Positions 21,248 through 29,596 of a stretch of DNA of 35,688 bases are shown in pieces. Made by a program: the position numbers and the translations under genes. Numbering within the stretch: the first letter of the stretch is position 1; the number at the start of each line of letters is the position of its first letter. The notes below the pieces were generated by a model, which saw only the letters and a list, made by a program, of their open reading frames with translations, was not told where the DNA came from and ran no database searches. The stretch is from Clostridiales bacterium (GTDB lineage Bacteria > Bacillota > Clostridia > Oscillospirales > Oscillospiraceae): assembly GCA_004551945.1 (NCBI GenBank), contig SFPN01000020.1:1-35688 (forward strand). Reading direction: 5' to 3'.

Positions 21248-24004
21248 ATGGCCCAGGATTACAATGCCACCATCAATCTGCCAAAGACCGACTTCCCCAT
21301 GCGGGCCGGCCTGCCCAAGCGGGAGCCGGAAATGCTGGCACGCTGGAAAAAAATCGACATCTACGGGGAGCTGCTGAAGAAGAACAAGGATAAGCCCCGG
21401 TTCTCCCTTCACGACGGCCCTCCCTTCTCCAACGGCGCCCTGCACATGGGCCACGCCCTGAACAAGTCCATCAAGGACATCATCGTCCGGTCCTACGCCA
21501 TGCGGGGCTATTACACCCCCTATATCCCCGGCTGGGACAACCACGGCATGCCCATTGAGTCCGCCATCATCAAGCAGAACAAGCTCAACCACAAGAAGAT
21601 GCCGGTGCCGGAGTTCCGCTCCGCCTGCCATGAGTTTGCCCAGCACTATGTGGACGTGCAGAGCGAGGGCTTCCAGCGGATGGGCGTCATCGGCGACTGG
21701 GACCACCCCTACCTGACCATGAACCCCGGCTTTGAGGCCGAAGAGGTGAAGGTCTTTGGGGAAATGTACAAGAAGGGCTATATCTACAAGGGCCTGAAGC
21801 CCGTCTACTGGTGCCCCCACGACGAGACCGCCCTGGCCGAGGCCGAGATCGAGTACCAGGACGACCCCTGCACCACCGCCTTTGTGAAGTTCCCCATCCA
21901 CGACGACCAGGGCAAGCTGGCAAACGTGGACCACAGCAAGCTCTTCTTCGTCATCTGGACCACCACCATCTGGACCCTCCCCGGCAACCTGGCCATCGCC
22001 CTGCACCCCGACGAGGCGTACGTCCTGGTGAAGGCCCCCAACGGCGAAATCTATATCATGGCCCAGGCCCTCACCGAGAAGGTCATGAAGATCGGCGGCT
22101 TTGAGACCTACGAGATTCTGGAGTCCCACCCCGGCTCCTTCTTCGAGAACATGCTGGCTGACCACCCCTTCCTGCCCAAGACAAGCCGTCTGGTGCTGGC
22201 AGACTACGTCACCATGGACTCCGGTACCGGCTGCGTCCACACCGCTCCCGGCTTCGGCGCCGACGACTACCAGACCTGCAAGCGCTACGGCATGGACATG
22301 GTGGTGCCCGTGGACGACCAGGGCCGCCACACCGACTACGCCGGCAAGTACGCCGGCCTCAAGACCGACGCCTCCAACCCCATCATCCTGGCGGACATGA
22401 AGGAGTCCGGGATGCTCTTCGCCTCTGAAGAGATCGTCCACTCCTACCCCCACTGCTGGCGCTGCAAGAAGCCCATCATCTTCCGGGCGACCCCCCAGTG
22501 GTTCTGCTCCGTGGAGGCCTTCAAGGAAGAGGCCTGCTCCGCCTGCGACGAGGTCCGCTGGGTCCCCGCCTGGGGCCAGGACCGGATGAAGGCCATGGTC
22601 CGGGAGCGGGCCGACTGGTGCATCTCCCGTCAGCGCCGGTGGGGCCTGCCCATCCCCGTGTTCTACTGCAAGGACTGCGGCAAGCCCATCGTCACCGACG
22701 AGACCATCCAGCTTATCTCCGACCTGTTCGCCGCCGAGGGCTCCAACGCCTGGTTCTCCAAGGAGGCCGCTGAGATCCTCCCCGCCGGCTTCACCTGCCC
22801 CCACTGCGGCAAGTCTGCCGGCTTCGAGCGGGAGCAGGACACCCTGGACGGCTGGTTCGACTCCGGCTCCTCCCACCTGGCCGCTATGAAGCGGGACCAG
22901 GGCTTCTGGCCGGCTGACATGTATATGGAAGGTCTGGACCAGTATCGCGGCTGGTTCCAGGCAGCTCTGCTCACCTCCGTGGGCTCCACCGGGGTGGCCA
23001 AGGCTCCCTTCAAGCAGTGCCTCACCCACGGCTGGACCGTGGACGGCGAGGGCAAGGCCATGCACAAGTCCCTGGGCAACGGCATGGACCCCTATGAAAT
23101 CATGAACAAGTACGGCGCTGACCTGCTCCGCCTGTGGGCAGCCTCCGCCGATTACCACGCCGACGTGCGCTGCTCCGACAAGATCTTCAAGCAGCTCTCC
23201 CAGAACTACCTGAAGTTCCGGAACACCGCCCGGTACTGCCTGGGCAACCTGGACGGGTTCGACGCTGACAACCTGGTGGCCCCCGCCGATATGGAGGAGC
23301 TGGACCGCTGGGCCCTCACCCGCCTGAACGCCCTCATCACCCGCTGCTTCCAGGCCTACGACGACTATGAGTTCAGCGTCATTACCCATGCGGTGAACGA
23401 CTTCTGCGTGGTGGAGATGTCCAACTTCTACCTGGATATCATCAAGGACCGTCTGTACTGCGAGGGGAAGGACTCCGCCCTGCGCCGCTCCGCCCAGACC
23501 GCCCTGTACCTGATCCTGGACACCATGACCAAGATCATGGCCCCCATCCTGTGCTTCACCTGCGACGAGATCTGGCTGTCCATGCCTCACGCCGCCGGGG
23601 CCGACACCCGCAACGTGCTCTTCAGCGACATGAACCAGCCCTTTGCCGACTACGCCCTGGACGAGGCTGCCATGGCCAAGTGGGACAAGATCATCCAGGT
23701 CCGGGACGTGGTCAACGGCGTGCTGGAAGCTGCCCGGGGCGCAAAGAAGATCGGCAAGAGCCTGGAGGCCAAGGTGGCCCTGACGGTTCCCGCTGAGGAC
23801 GCCTTCCTGGCTGAGATGGACGCCGACGCCCTGGCTGACCTGCTGATCGTCTCCCAGGTGTCCGTCACCGTGGGCGACGCCATCGCCGCCCAGGTGGAAA
23901 ACGCCGCCGGCGACAAGTGCCAGCGCTGCTGGAAGGTTCTGCCCACTGTAAATGCCGAGGGCCTGTGCCCCCGCTGCGCCAAGGTCATCCAGAGCCTGGT
24001 GTAA
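21248..24004 (+). CDS. ileS: Isoleucyl-tRNA synthetase
   Basis: A class I aminoacyl-tRNA synthetase of about 918 residues, matching the bacterial IleS length. HIGH-type motif GALHMGHALN; editing domain with the GTGCVHTAPGFGADDY motif; KMSKS-type motif present as GKAMHKSLGN, a variant with His for Ser that I believe is common in clostridial enzymes. The C-terminal zinc knuckle (CQRCWKV then CPRCAKV) is complete. ATG 21248 gives MAQDYNATINLPKTDFPMR, the family start; ATG 21236 is possible but sits only 1 base after GAGAGG. The ileS-lspA-rluD order is normal for the cluster. Confidence 0.96.
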   Translation: MAQDYNATINLPKTDFPMRAGLPKREPEMLARWKKIDIYGELLKKNKDKPRFSLHDGPPFSNGALHMGHALNKSIKDIIVRSYAMRGYYTPYIPGWDNHGMPIESAIIKQNKLNHKKMPVPEFRSACHEFAQHYVDVQSEGFQRMGVIGDWDHPYLTMNPGFEAEEVKVFGEMYKKGYIYKGLKPVYWCPHDETALAEAEIEYQDDPCTTAFVKFPIHDDQGKLANVDHSKLFFVIWTTTIWTLPGNLAIALHPDEAYVLVKAPNGEIYIMAQALTEKVMKIGGFETYEILESHPGSFFENMLADHPFLPKTSRLVLADYVTMDSGTGCVHTAPGFGADDYQTCKRYGMDMVVPVDDQGRHTDYAGKYAGLKTDASNPIILADMKESGMLFASEEIVHSYPHCWRCKKPIIFRATPQWFCSVEAFKEEACSACDEVRWVPAWGQDRMKAMVRERADWCISRQRRWGLPIPVFYCKDCGKPIVTDETIQLISDLFAAEGSNAWFSKEAAEILPAGFTCPHCGKSAGFEREQDTLDGWFDSGSSHLAAMKRDQGFWPADMYMEGLDQYRGWFQAALLTSVGSTGVAKAPFKQCLTHGWTVDGEGKAMHKSLGNGMDPYEIMNKYGADLLRLWAASADYHADVRCSDKIFKQLSQNYLKFRNTARYCLGNLDGFDADNLVAPADMEELDRWALTRLNALITRCFQAYDDYEFSVITHAVNDFCVVEMSNFYLDIIKDRLYCEGKDSALRRSAQTALYLILDTMTKIMAPILCFTCDEIWLSMPHAAGADTRNVLFSDMNQPFADYALDEAAMAKWDKIIQVRDVVNGVLEAARGAKKIGKSLEAKVALTVPAEDAFLAEMDADALADLLIVSQVSVTVGDAIAAQVENAAGDKCQRCWKVLPTVNAEGLCPRCAKVIQSLV

Positions 24005-24020
24005 TTGTTCCAAAGAAACC

Positions 24021-24048
24021 CCGCGGCCGGCCCCATGGCCGGCCGCGA
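24021..24048 (+). repeat. First copy of a duplicated 28-nt palindrome after ileS
   Basis: An 11-bp G+C-only stem (24022-24032 with 24037-24047), loop CCAT. It is identical over 28 nt to 24253-24280. This copy has no T run after it and is followed directly by structured repeat copy 5. Confidence 0.85.
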
Positions 24049-24241
24049 CAGCTTGTCGAAAAAGGCAAAGCCTTTTCCGACAATGGGGGATGGCAGTCCG
24101 CTGCGCGCAGGGTCTGTGCGCCGTTGGCGAACAGACCCCACACTTGCGGCCTGAGAAGTATGTTCTCCGCCGTACATGCCGCCGGAGAACATGATTGGAT
24201 GATCTTCGCTGCCTGCGGGCAGCGAACTCTGCGAGGCTTTT
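24049..24241 (-). repeat. Structured intergenic repeat, copy 5 (complete, minus orientation)
   Basis: Tag at 24227-24237. Stem I TTCGCTGCC/GGCAGCGAA (24205-24213, 24218-24226), minus-strand loop CGCA. ATCCAATCAT (minus) at 24191-24200. Stem II TGTTCTCCG/CGGAGAACA (24161-24169, 24183-24191) with loop GCGGCATGTACGG on the minus strand. Stem III inner GGTCTGT/ACAGACC (24111-24117, 24131-24137). Stem IV TTGTCG/CGACAA with AAAAGGC/GCCTTTT inside (24053-24082). It lies between two identical palindromes. Confidence 0.85.
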
Positions 24242-24252
24242 CCAACAGTTTT

Positions 24253-24286
24253 CCGCGGCCGGCCCCATGGCCGGCCGCGATTTTTC
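24253..24286 (+). terminator. Second copy of the palindrome, with T run (ileS terminator)
   Basis: The same 28-nt palindrome as 24021-24048, here followed by TTTTTC (24281-24286). This is the form expected of the original ileS terminator. Confidence 0.75.
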
Positions 24287-24302
24287 TATACGAGGTGATT
24301 TT

Positions 24303-24770
24303 TTGCCGATTCCCTACTTTATCCTGGCCGCTGCCCTGGTGGCGGGGGACCAGCTTGTGAAATTTTGGGTCCGGGCCAACATCCCCCTGCACACCCACCT
24401 GGACTTTCTGCCGGGGATGGACCTGACCTATGTGCAGAACACCGGCGCGGCCTTCTCCATGTTCAGCAGACACACCTGGATGCTCACCCTCCTGTCCGGG
24501 GTGGTGGCGGTGATTCTGGCCATTGTTCTGGCCAAGCGGGTTCTCCCCCACTGGTCCGGGCAGCTTTCCCTGGCCCTGCTGCTGGGGGGCGCCATCGGAA
24601 ACTTCATCGACCGGCTCCTGCTGGGCTATGTCACCGACATGTTCGCCACTACCTTCATGAACTTCGCCGTGTTCAACGTGGCGGACATCGGCGTGGTGGT
24701 GGGGGGCGTGCTCCTGTGCGTCCATGTGCTCTTCTTCATGCGGGGAGATAAGGGGGCGGCCAAGGCATGA
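24303..24770 (+). CDS. lspA: Lipoprotein signal peptidase
   Basis: TTG start at 24303, 5 nt after GAGGTG, gives 155 residues, the normal LspA length; the frame open upstream runs through the terminator and repeat and is not coding. LspA is a four-helix membrane aspartyl protease that removes signal peptides of prolipoproteins after lipidation. Visible marks: DQLVKFWV in helix 1, the VQNTGAAFSMF loop, GGAIGNFIDR, and the two catalytic aspartates Asp112 (YVTDM) and Asp128 (FNVADIG). The lipoprotein at 7526-8248 is one expected substrate. The stop overlaps the rluD start (ATGA). Confidence 0.95.
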   Translation: MPIPYFILAAALVAGDQLVKFWVRANIPLHTHLDFLPGMDLTYVQNTGAAFSMFSRHTWMLTLLSGVVAVILAIVLAKRVLPHWSGQLSLALLLGGAIGNFIDRLLLGYVTDMFATTFMNFAVFNVADIGVVVGGVLLCVHVLFFMRGDKGAAKA

Positions 24771-25681
24771 TGGTTACCCTCACCGTGCAGGTCCCCGGCC
24801 AGCGGGCGGATCAGTTTCTGGCCCAGTCCCTGGATAACCTCACCCGCTCCGCCGCCCAGAAGCTGCTGGAGGGAGGCCACGTCCTCCGGGAGGGCAAGGC
24901 CCTGAAGAAAAACGACCGGCTGAACTTGGGAGACGAGCTGGCGGTGCTCATCCCCGACCCCGCGCCGGTGGAAATTCTCCCCCAGGATATTTCCCTGGAC
25001 ATTGTCTACGAGGACGGGGACGTGATCGTGGTGAACAAGCCCGTGGGCATGGTGGTCCACCCCGCCCCCGGCCACCCGGACGGCACCTTGGTCAACGCCC
25101 TCATGCACCACTGCGGGGCGAGCCTCTCCGGCATCAACGGGGAGCTGCGGCCGGGGATCGTCCACCGGATTGACCGGGACACCAGCGGCCTGATCATCGC
25201 CGCCAAAAACGACGCCGCCCACCTGGCCCTGGCCCAGCAGCTTCAGGACCACTCCCTTTACCGGGAGTATGAGACGGTGGTAATCGGGGGGATGAAGGAG
25301 GACCAGGGGACGGTGGACCTGCCCATCGCCCGCCACCCCACCGACCGGAAGAAGATGGCGGTGAACCATTACAACGGCCGCCGGGCGGTGACCCACTGGA
25401 GGGTGCTGAACCGGTACCGGGGGTACACCCACCTCCAGTGCCGGCTGGAGACCGGCCGCACCCATCAGATCCGGGTCCACCTGGCCCAGACGGGCCACCC
25501 GGTGCTGGGCGACCCGGTGTACGGCGGGGTGCGGAAGGGCTTTCCCGAGCTGGTGGGACAGTGCCTTCACGCCAGAAGGCTGTCCTTCGTCCACCCTGCC
25601 ACGGGGGAACGGCTGACCCTGGAGTGTCCCCTGCCCGACTACTTCACCGCCACCCTGGCCCGCTGCGAACGGCTGGGGTAA
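24767..25681 (+). CDS. rluD: RluA/RluD-family 23S rRNA pseudouridine synthase
   Basis: A 304-residue enzyme that converts uridines in large-subunit rRNA to pseudouridine. An N-terminal S4-like RNA-binding domain (about 12-70: RADQFLAQSL through LNLGDELAV) precedes the catalytic domain with PGIVHRIDRDTSG; the catalytic aspartate is Asp136. The C-terminal signature RTHQIRVHLAQTGHPVLGDPVYG is present (about residues 227-249). The target site cannot be told from sequence (RluD, RluB-like YlyB and others share this form). It is translationally coupled to lspA by an ATGA overlap. Confidence 0.92.
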   Translation: MMVTLTVQVPGQRADQFLAQSLDNLTRSAAQKLLEGGHVLREGKALKKNDRLNLGDELAVLIPDPAPVEILPQDISLDIVYEDGDVIVVNKPVGMVVHPAPGHPDGTLVNALMHHCGASLSGINGELRPGIVHRIDRDTSGLIIAAKNDAAHLALAQQLQDHSLYREYETVVIGGMKEDQGTVDLPIARHPTDRKKMAVNHYNGRRAVTHWRVLNRYRGYTHLQCRLETGRTHQIRVHLAQTGHPVLGDPVYGGVRKGFPELVGQCLHARRLSFVHPATGERLTLECPLPDYFTATLARCERLG

Positions 25682-25699
25682 CATACCCTGTCAAAAAGG

Positions 25700-25730
25700 A
25701 ACCCCCGCCCGAAGACGGGCGGGGGTTGCT
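25700..25730. terminator. Terminator after rluD
   Basis: A perfect 12-bp stem (25700-25711 with 25716-25727), A-rich before and TTG after. Lying between convergent genes, it can serve both; on the minus strand it is followed by TCCTTTTTG. Confidence 0.8.
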
Positions 25731-25732
25731 GT

Positions 25733-26002
25733 TTACCGGGGAGAACCCAGGCCTGTCACGTGGCAGGCGGCCTCCCAGTCCTCTTTTTTCACGTAAATCT
25801 CGTACCAGGTGCTGCCCTGGTTCAGAAGGCTGCCTGCGCCAAGAAGCTCCCGGGAGCCCATGTTCAGCGCCCCGATGGAAGTGCGGCTTTTGGCCTTCAC
25901 CTGGTACTCGATGCCCTGGGCGTCCAGGGCCTGGCGGATGCGCTCGCTGTCGCCCAGGGAGCGCAGGGTGGTCAGTTCCCGCCGGTTGAGGGGAGTCAGC
26001 AT
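25733..26002 (-). CDS. Small DUF2007-like protein
   Basis: An 89-residue protein starting at ATG 26002 with AAAGGAGG 7 nt upstream; an ATG 33 bases earlier has no site. The pattern of an alpha-beta fold is visible: SERIRQALDAQGIEYQVKAK, a Gly/Ser-rich middle, then WYEIYVKKEDWEAACHV. This resembles the DUF2007 'putative signal transducing' fold, in which a helix-strand pair precedes a YEIxVxxEDxExA strand-helix. The match is from memory of the family pattern and is tentative. The gene is convergent with rluD and shares its terminator. Confidence 0.7.
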   Translation of the reverse strand: MLTPLNRRELTTLRSLGDSERIRQALDAQGIEYQVKAKSRTSIGALNMGSRELLGAGSLLNQGSTWYEIYVKKEDWEAACHVTGLGSPR

Positions 26003-26104
26003 GGTCACGCCTCCTTTTTTCTTACAGTATACCATACCCCTCCCCTGCCCCGCAACCCCAGGAATTTCCCGGGAAAGGGGCTTTTTCTCCCCGGCGATCC
26101 GTGT

Positions 26105-26110
26105 TATAAT
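26105..26110 (+). promoter_or_regulatory. Extended -10 promoter of the SpoU-type methyltransferase gene
   Basis: TATAAT at 26105-26110 preceded by TGT. The -35 region (TTTTTC near 26082) is poor, so recognition would rely on the extended -10. Confidence 0.6.
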
Positions 26111-26169
26111 ACCAATATGTATGTCAAAATTTCTTCCTTTGGCCTGTTTTGGGCCAGGATTGGAGCGCT

Positions 26170-26955
26170 ATGAAAGAAAAACGGACCGATTCCCGTCCCC
26201 CCCGCCAGCGGGAGGAGACCGCCGCCGACGGCATCATTGAGGGCCGCAACGCGGTCACCGAAGCCCTGCGGGCCGGGACCAACATCGACAAGATCTTTAT
26301 CATGAAGGGCGAGGTGGACGCCGCCCTGGGCCACATCGCCTCCGCCGCCCGGCAGAAGGGCATCGTGGTGGCCGACGCGGACAAGAACAAGCTGGACAAA
26401 ATGAGCCGCACCCACGCCCACCAGGGGGTCATCGCCGTGGCCGCCGTCCGGGAGTACGTCTCCGTGGAGGACATCCTCCAGATCGCCCGGGACAAGGGGG
26501 AGCAGCCCCTCATCGTGGTCTGCGACGAGCTGTCCGACCCCCACAACCTGGGGGCGGTGATCCGCACCGCCGAGTGCGCCGGGGCCCACGGAGTGGTGAT
26601 CCCCAAGCGCCGCAGCGCCGGCCTCACCGCCGTGGTGGCCAAGACCTCTGCCGGGGCCGTGTCCCATGTGCCGGTGGCCCGGGTGGCCAACCTGCCCTCC
26701 CTGCTGAAGGACCTGAAAAAGCAGGGGCTGTGGATCTTCGGCACCGCCGCCGACGGCACCACCTCCCTCTACGACGCGGACCTGAAGGGCCCCGCCGTCA
26801 TCGTCATCGGCTCCGAGGGGGACGGCATGAGCCGCCTGGTCTCCGAGACCTGTGATTTTCTGGTGAGCATCCCCATGAAGGGCAAGCTCAACTCCCTCAA
26901 CGCCAGCGCCGCCGCTGCTATCCTCCTCTACGAGGCCGTCCGGCAGCGCCTGTGA
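26170..26955 (+). CDS. rlmB: SpoU-family 23S rRNA 2'-O-methyltransferase (RlmB-like)
   Basis: A 262-residue SPOUT-class enzyme starting at ATG 26170. The N-terminal substrate-binding domain (GIIEGRNAVTEALRAG through HQGVIAVAA) is followed by the trefoil-knot SAM domain with the three SpoU motifs: NLGAVIRTAECAGAHGVV, IVIGSEGDGMS, and IPMKGKLNSLNASAAAAI. RlmB-type enzymes methylate the ribose of G2251 in the 23S rRNA peptidyl-transferase loop; close paralogs have other targets, so the exact site is inferred. The 21-base gap to the next gene suggests co-transcription. Confidence 0.92.
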   Translation: MKEKRTDSRPPRQREETAADGIIEGRNAVTEALRAGTNIDKIFIMKGEVDAALGHIASAARQKGIVVADADKNKLDKMSRTHAHQGVIAVAAVREYVSVEDILQIARDKGEQPLIVVCDELSDPHNLGAVIRTAECAGAHGVVIPKRRSAGLTAVVAKTSAGAVSHVPVARVANLPSLLKDLKKQGLWIFGTAADGTTSLYDADLKGPAVIVIGSEGDGMSRLVSETCDFLVSIPMKGKLNSLNASAAAAILLYEAVRQRL

Positions 26956-26975
26956 GTCCAAAGTGAGGCTTTTCT

Positions 26976-29480
26976 ATGTCAGATGACAACAACTTCAGCT
27001 TAGGGGACATTCTGTGGGAATACGCGGACTACACCCCGCCGGAGCCGGACCCGGTCCCCGCGGTGCCGCTGCCCCCGGTGCCGCCTCAGGCCCCGGACAA
27101 GCCTGCGCCCCCGGCGGCCCCGGTCCGGGAGACCATCCCGGCTCCCCAACCGGCCGCGCCTAAGCCTGCCGCGCCCCGGCCTGCCCCGGCCAAGCCGGGA
27201 GCCGGACAGAAGCAAACCCCTTACCTGCCCGCAAACCAAGGGCCCCAGACCAGCAAGCCCGCTCCGGCGGCTCCGCCTGTTCAGCCGCCTCCCAGCCAGA
27301 CGCCGCCGCCCAAGCCGCCCCAGCAGGAGCCGCCCAAGGCAGCCCCTGCTCCGGCATCCGCCCCGCCCAAGGCAGCGCCCACCCAAGAAGCCGCGCCTGC
27401 TGCTCAGCCGGAAGCATCTGCCCCTGCCCAGGAGACACCCGCTCCAAAGACAGAGCAGCAGCCGGAACCCCCGCAGCCGGCCCCGGAAGGGGCTGCCGGG
27501 AGCGCCCCCCAGACGGGGGTTCCCCAGGACGACGGCCCGGACCTGATCGCCTTCACCCCGGACCCCAGCGCCAAGCCGGAAGCCTCTGGGGAGGGCCAGC
27601 CCGCCCCGGAAGGCCAGCCGGAGACCCAGGAGGCCCAGGGAGAGAGCGCGGAGCAGGCCCAGCCGGGAGAGCAGGAACAGCCCCAGCCGGAACAGGAGCA
27701 GACCCCGCCCGGCCCCCAACCCGGCCCGCAGCCTGGTTCCCAGCCCGGTCCCCAGCCCGGTCCCCAGCGGCCCCGCCCTGCCGGTCCGGAGACCCAGTCC
27801 CGGCGGGAGCGCAAGCCCCGGCCGGAGCCGGAGGCCCCCCCGGACGCACCTCCCGGCCAGCTGGCCCAGGAGTACAGCCAGGGGCTGGGTTCTCTCAAGG
27901 GCCGGTGCATCGGCGCGGCTCTGGTTTCCGTGCTCCTTCTGGCCCTGGCCTTTTTGGAGGGGGGCGAGATCGCGGCCCTCTCCGGCCTCTTTCCCCAGGA
28001 GCTGTTTCTGCCGGTGGGCATGGCCCTTTTTGTGGTGGCCGCCGTTTTGTGCTGGGACGTGCTGAAGGACGGCCTGATCCAGCTCACCAACAAGGCCCCC
28101 AACGGGGACACCCTGGCCCTCTTCGCAGCGGTGTTCACCCTGCTGGACGGGGTGACCCTGCTGGCCGTCCACCTGCGCACGGATACTCTCCCCTTCTTTG
28201 CCCCCTGCGGCCTGGTGCTGACCTTCCATCTGCTGGGCCGGTACCTCACCCAGTCCGCCCGCTTCCAGGCCTGCCGGGTGGCTTCCTCGGTGGCCCAGCC
28301 CTATCTGGTCACCCAGGACGAGAACCTGATCAGCAGCCAGAGTGCTTTCCGCAAGTGGATCGGCACCCCCCGGGGCTTCGGCAGCCAGGTGCGCACCATG
28401 AGCGACGGGGAGTTCCGCTTCCAGCGGCTGACCCCGGTGCTCCTCACTGCCTGCGTGGTTCTCTCCCTGATCACCACCGTGGCCCACCACCAGCCCAGGC
28501 TGGCCTTCTGGTCCCTGTCGGCCCTGTTCTCCGCCGCCTCCACCCTGGGGGTGGGGATGGCCCTGAGCCTGCCCCAGCGGCTGCTGGGGAACAAGCTGGC
28601 CAAGCTGGGCGCTGCCCTGGCCGGCTGGCCGGGGATTGTGGCCGGAAAGGGCTGCAAGGCGGCCATGCTCCACGACTATGACATCTATCCCCCCGGGACC
28701 ATCACCCTGGTCACCGCCCGGCCCTTTGGAAACTTCTCCATGGAGCGGGCCGTGTCCTTCGCCGCCTCTGTGGTGCGGGCCTCCGGCTCGGGCCTTACTT
28801 ACCTCTTCGACAAAGCCCTGCACCAGGAGCACGGAGCCTATGTGGCGGTGGAAAAGCTGGTGATGCAGGAAAACGGCCTCATGGGCCAGAGCCAGGGCCA
28901 GGAGATCCTGGTGGGCAACAGCGACTTCATGAGCCGCCAGGGCATCGCCCTGCCCCCGGGCATCCGGGCCAAGGACGCGGTGTTCTGCGCCGTGGGCCGG
29001 GAGATCGCCGGGATGTTCGTGCTGAAATACACCATGCACCCCTCCATTATCCCCTCCCTCAAGGCCCTGTTTACCCACAGGCTCCACCCCATCCTGGTCA
29101 CCCGGGACTTTAACCTGAACCCCCACCGCCTGCGGCTGCGGGGCCGTCTGCCGGTGGACCAGATCTCCTTCCCCGACCTTCAGCGGCGGGTGACCCTGTC
29201 CGGACCCAACCAGACCCACAGCTCCACCATCGTGGCGGTGCTGTGCCGGGAGGGGCTGGCCCCCTTCGCCCAGTCCATCATCGGGGCCAGGCGCATCCGC
29301 CGGGCCGCCAAGGCCAACAGCTTTTTGGTGAACATCAGCGCCTGCATCGGGGTCTTCCTCACCGCCAGCCTGTCCAGCGCCGGAGCTCTGGGCGCTATGA
29401 GCGCCTGGAACCTGTCCCTGTTCCTGCTGCTGTGGCTGCTGCCTGTGGTGTTCGTCTCCCTGTGGACCAAGCAGTATTGA
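26976..29480 (+). CDS. Proline-rich protein with a degenerate P1B-type ATPase membrane domain
   Basis: An 834-residue protein of unknown function. Residues about 15-295 are low-complexity Pro/Ala/Gln/Glu. From about 309 there are four hydrophobic segments, a short soluble part, two more segments, a soluble domain of about 220 residues and two final segments: the 4+2+2 topology of P1B metal pumps. SAASTLG (519-525) lies where CPC-type metal motifs occur; HDYDIYPPGTITL (566-578) lies where DKTGTLT should be, with extra residues breaking the motif; GREIAGMF (about 672) matches the actuator-side 'GxxAGxxxL' strand; LVTRD stands for the MTGD motif, and no GDGxND is present. Hence it is probably a pseudo-ATPase. 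It lies between rlmB and lexA. Confidence 0.7.
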   Translation: MSDDNNFSLGDILWEYADYTPPEPDPVPAVPLPPVPPQAPDKPAPPAAPVRETIPAPQPAAPKPAAPRPAPAKPGAGQKQTPYLPANQGPQTSKPAPAAPPVQPPPSQTPPPKPPQQEPPKAAPAPASAPPKAAPTQEAAPAAQPEASAPAQETPAPKTEQQPEPPQPAPEGAAGSAPQTGVPQDDGPDLIAFTPDPSAKPEASGEGQPAPEGQPETQEAQGESAEQAQPGEQEQPQPEQEQTPPGPQPGPQPGSQPGPQPGPQRPRPAGPETQSRRERKPRPEPEAPPDAPPGQLAQEYSQGLGSLKGRCIGAALVSVLLLALAFLEGGEIAALSGLFPQELFLPVGMALFVVAAVLCWDVLKDGLIQLTNKAPNGDTLALFAAVFTLLDGVTLLAVHLRTDTLPFFAPCGLVLTFHLLGRYLTQSARFQACRVASSVAQPYLVTQDENLISSQSAFRKWIGTPRGFGSQVRTMSDGEFRFQRLTPVLLTACVVLSLITTVAHHQPRLAFWSLSALFSAASTLGVGMALSLPQRLLGNKLAKLGAALAGWPGIVAGKGCKAAMLHDYDIYPPGTITLVTARPFGNFSMERAVSFAASVVRASGSGLTYLFDKALHQEHGAYVAVEKLVMQENGLMGQSQGQEILVGNSDFMSRQGIALPPGIRAKDAVFCAVGREIAGMFVLKYTMHPSIIPSLKALFTHRLHPILVTRDFNLNPHRLRLRGRLPVDQISFPDLQRRVTLSGPNQTHSSTIVAVLCREGLAPFAQSIIGARRIRRAAKANSFLVNISACIGVFLTASLSSAGALGAMSAWNLSLFLLLWLLPVVFVSLWTKQY

Positions 29481-29485
29481 CCAGG

Positions 29486-29522
29486 AAAAGTCCCTCGGTT
29501 GGAACAGCCGGGGGACTTTTTT
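29486..29522 (+). terminator. Terminator of the pseudo-ATPase gene
   Basis: An 11-bp stem (29488-29498 with 29508-29518, one G-T pair) is followed by TTTT; the A-rich/T-rich flanks extend it. Confidence 0.85.
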
Positions 29523-29562
29523 CGAACAGATGTTTGACTTTCTCTCCCTTGTGTGGTAAAAT
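29523..29562 (+). promoter_or_regulatory. lexA promoter with LexA box
   Basis: CGAACAGATGTTTG (29523-29536) fits the Firmicutes LexA box CGAACRNRYGTTYG at every position. It overlaps the -35 box TTGACT (29534-29539), which is 17 nt before TAAAAT (29557-29562). LexA bound here would block its own promoter. Confidence 0.9.
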
Positions 29563-29596
29563 ACCCCCAACCACAAGAGATTGGGAGGGCGACGAT

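Noticed and set aside
20954..24268. A 1104-codon open frame antisense to ileS, and an 858-codon one antisense to the proline-rich protein
   Set aside because: High third-position GC removes stop codons from the opposite strand. The translations are low-complexity (G/H/L/V/Q-rich), have no family features, and the sense strand carries clear genes.
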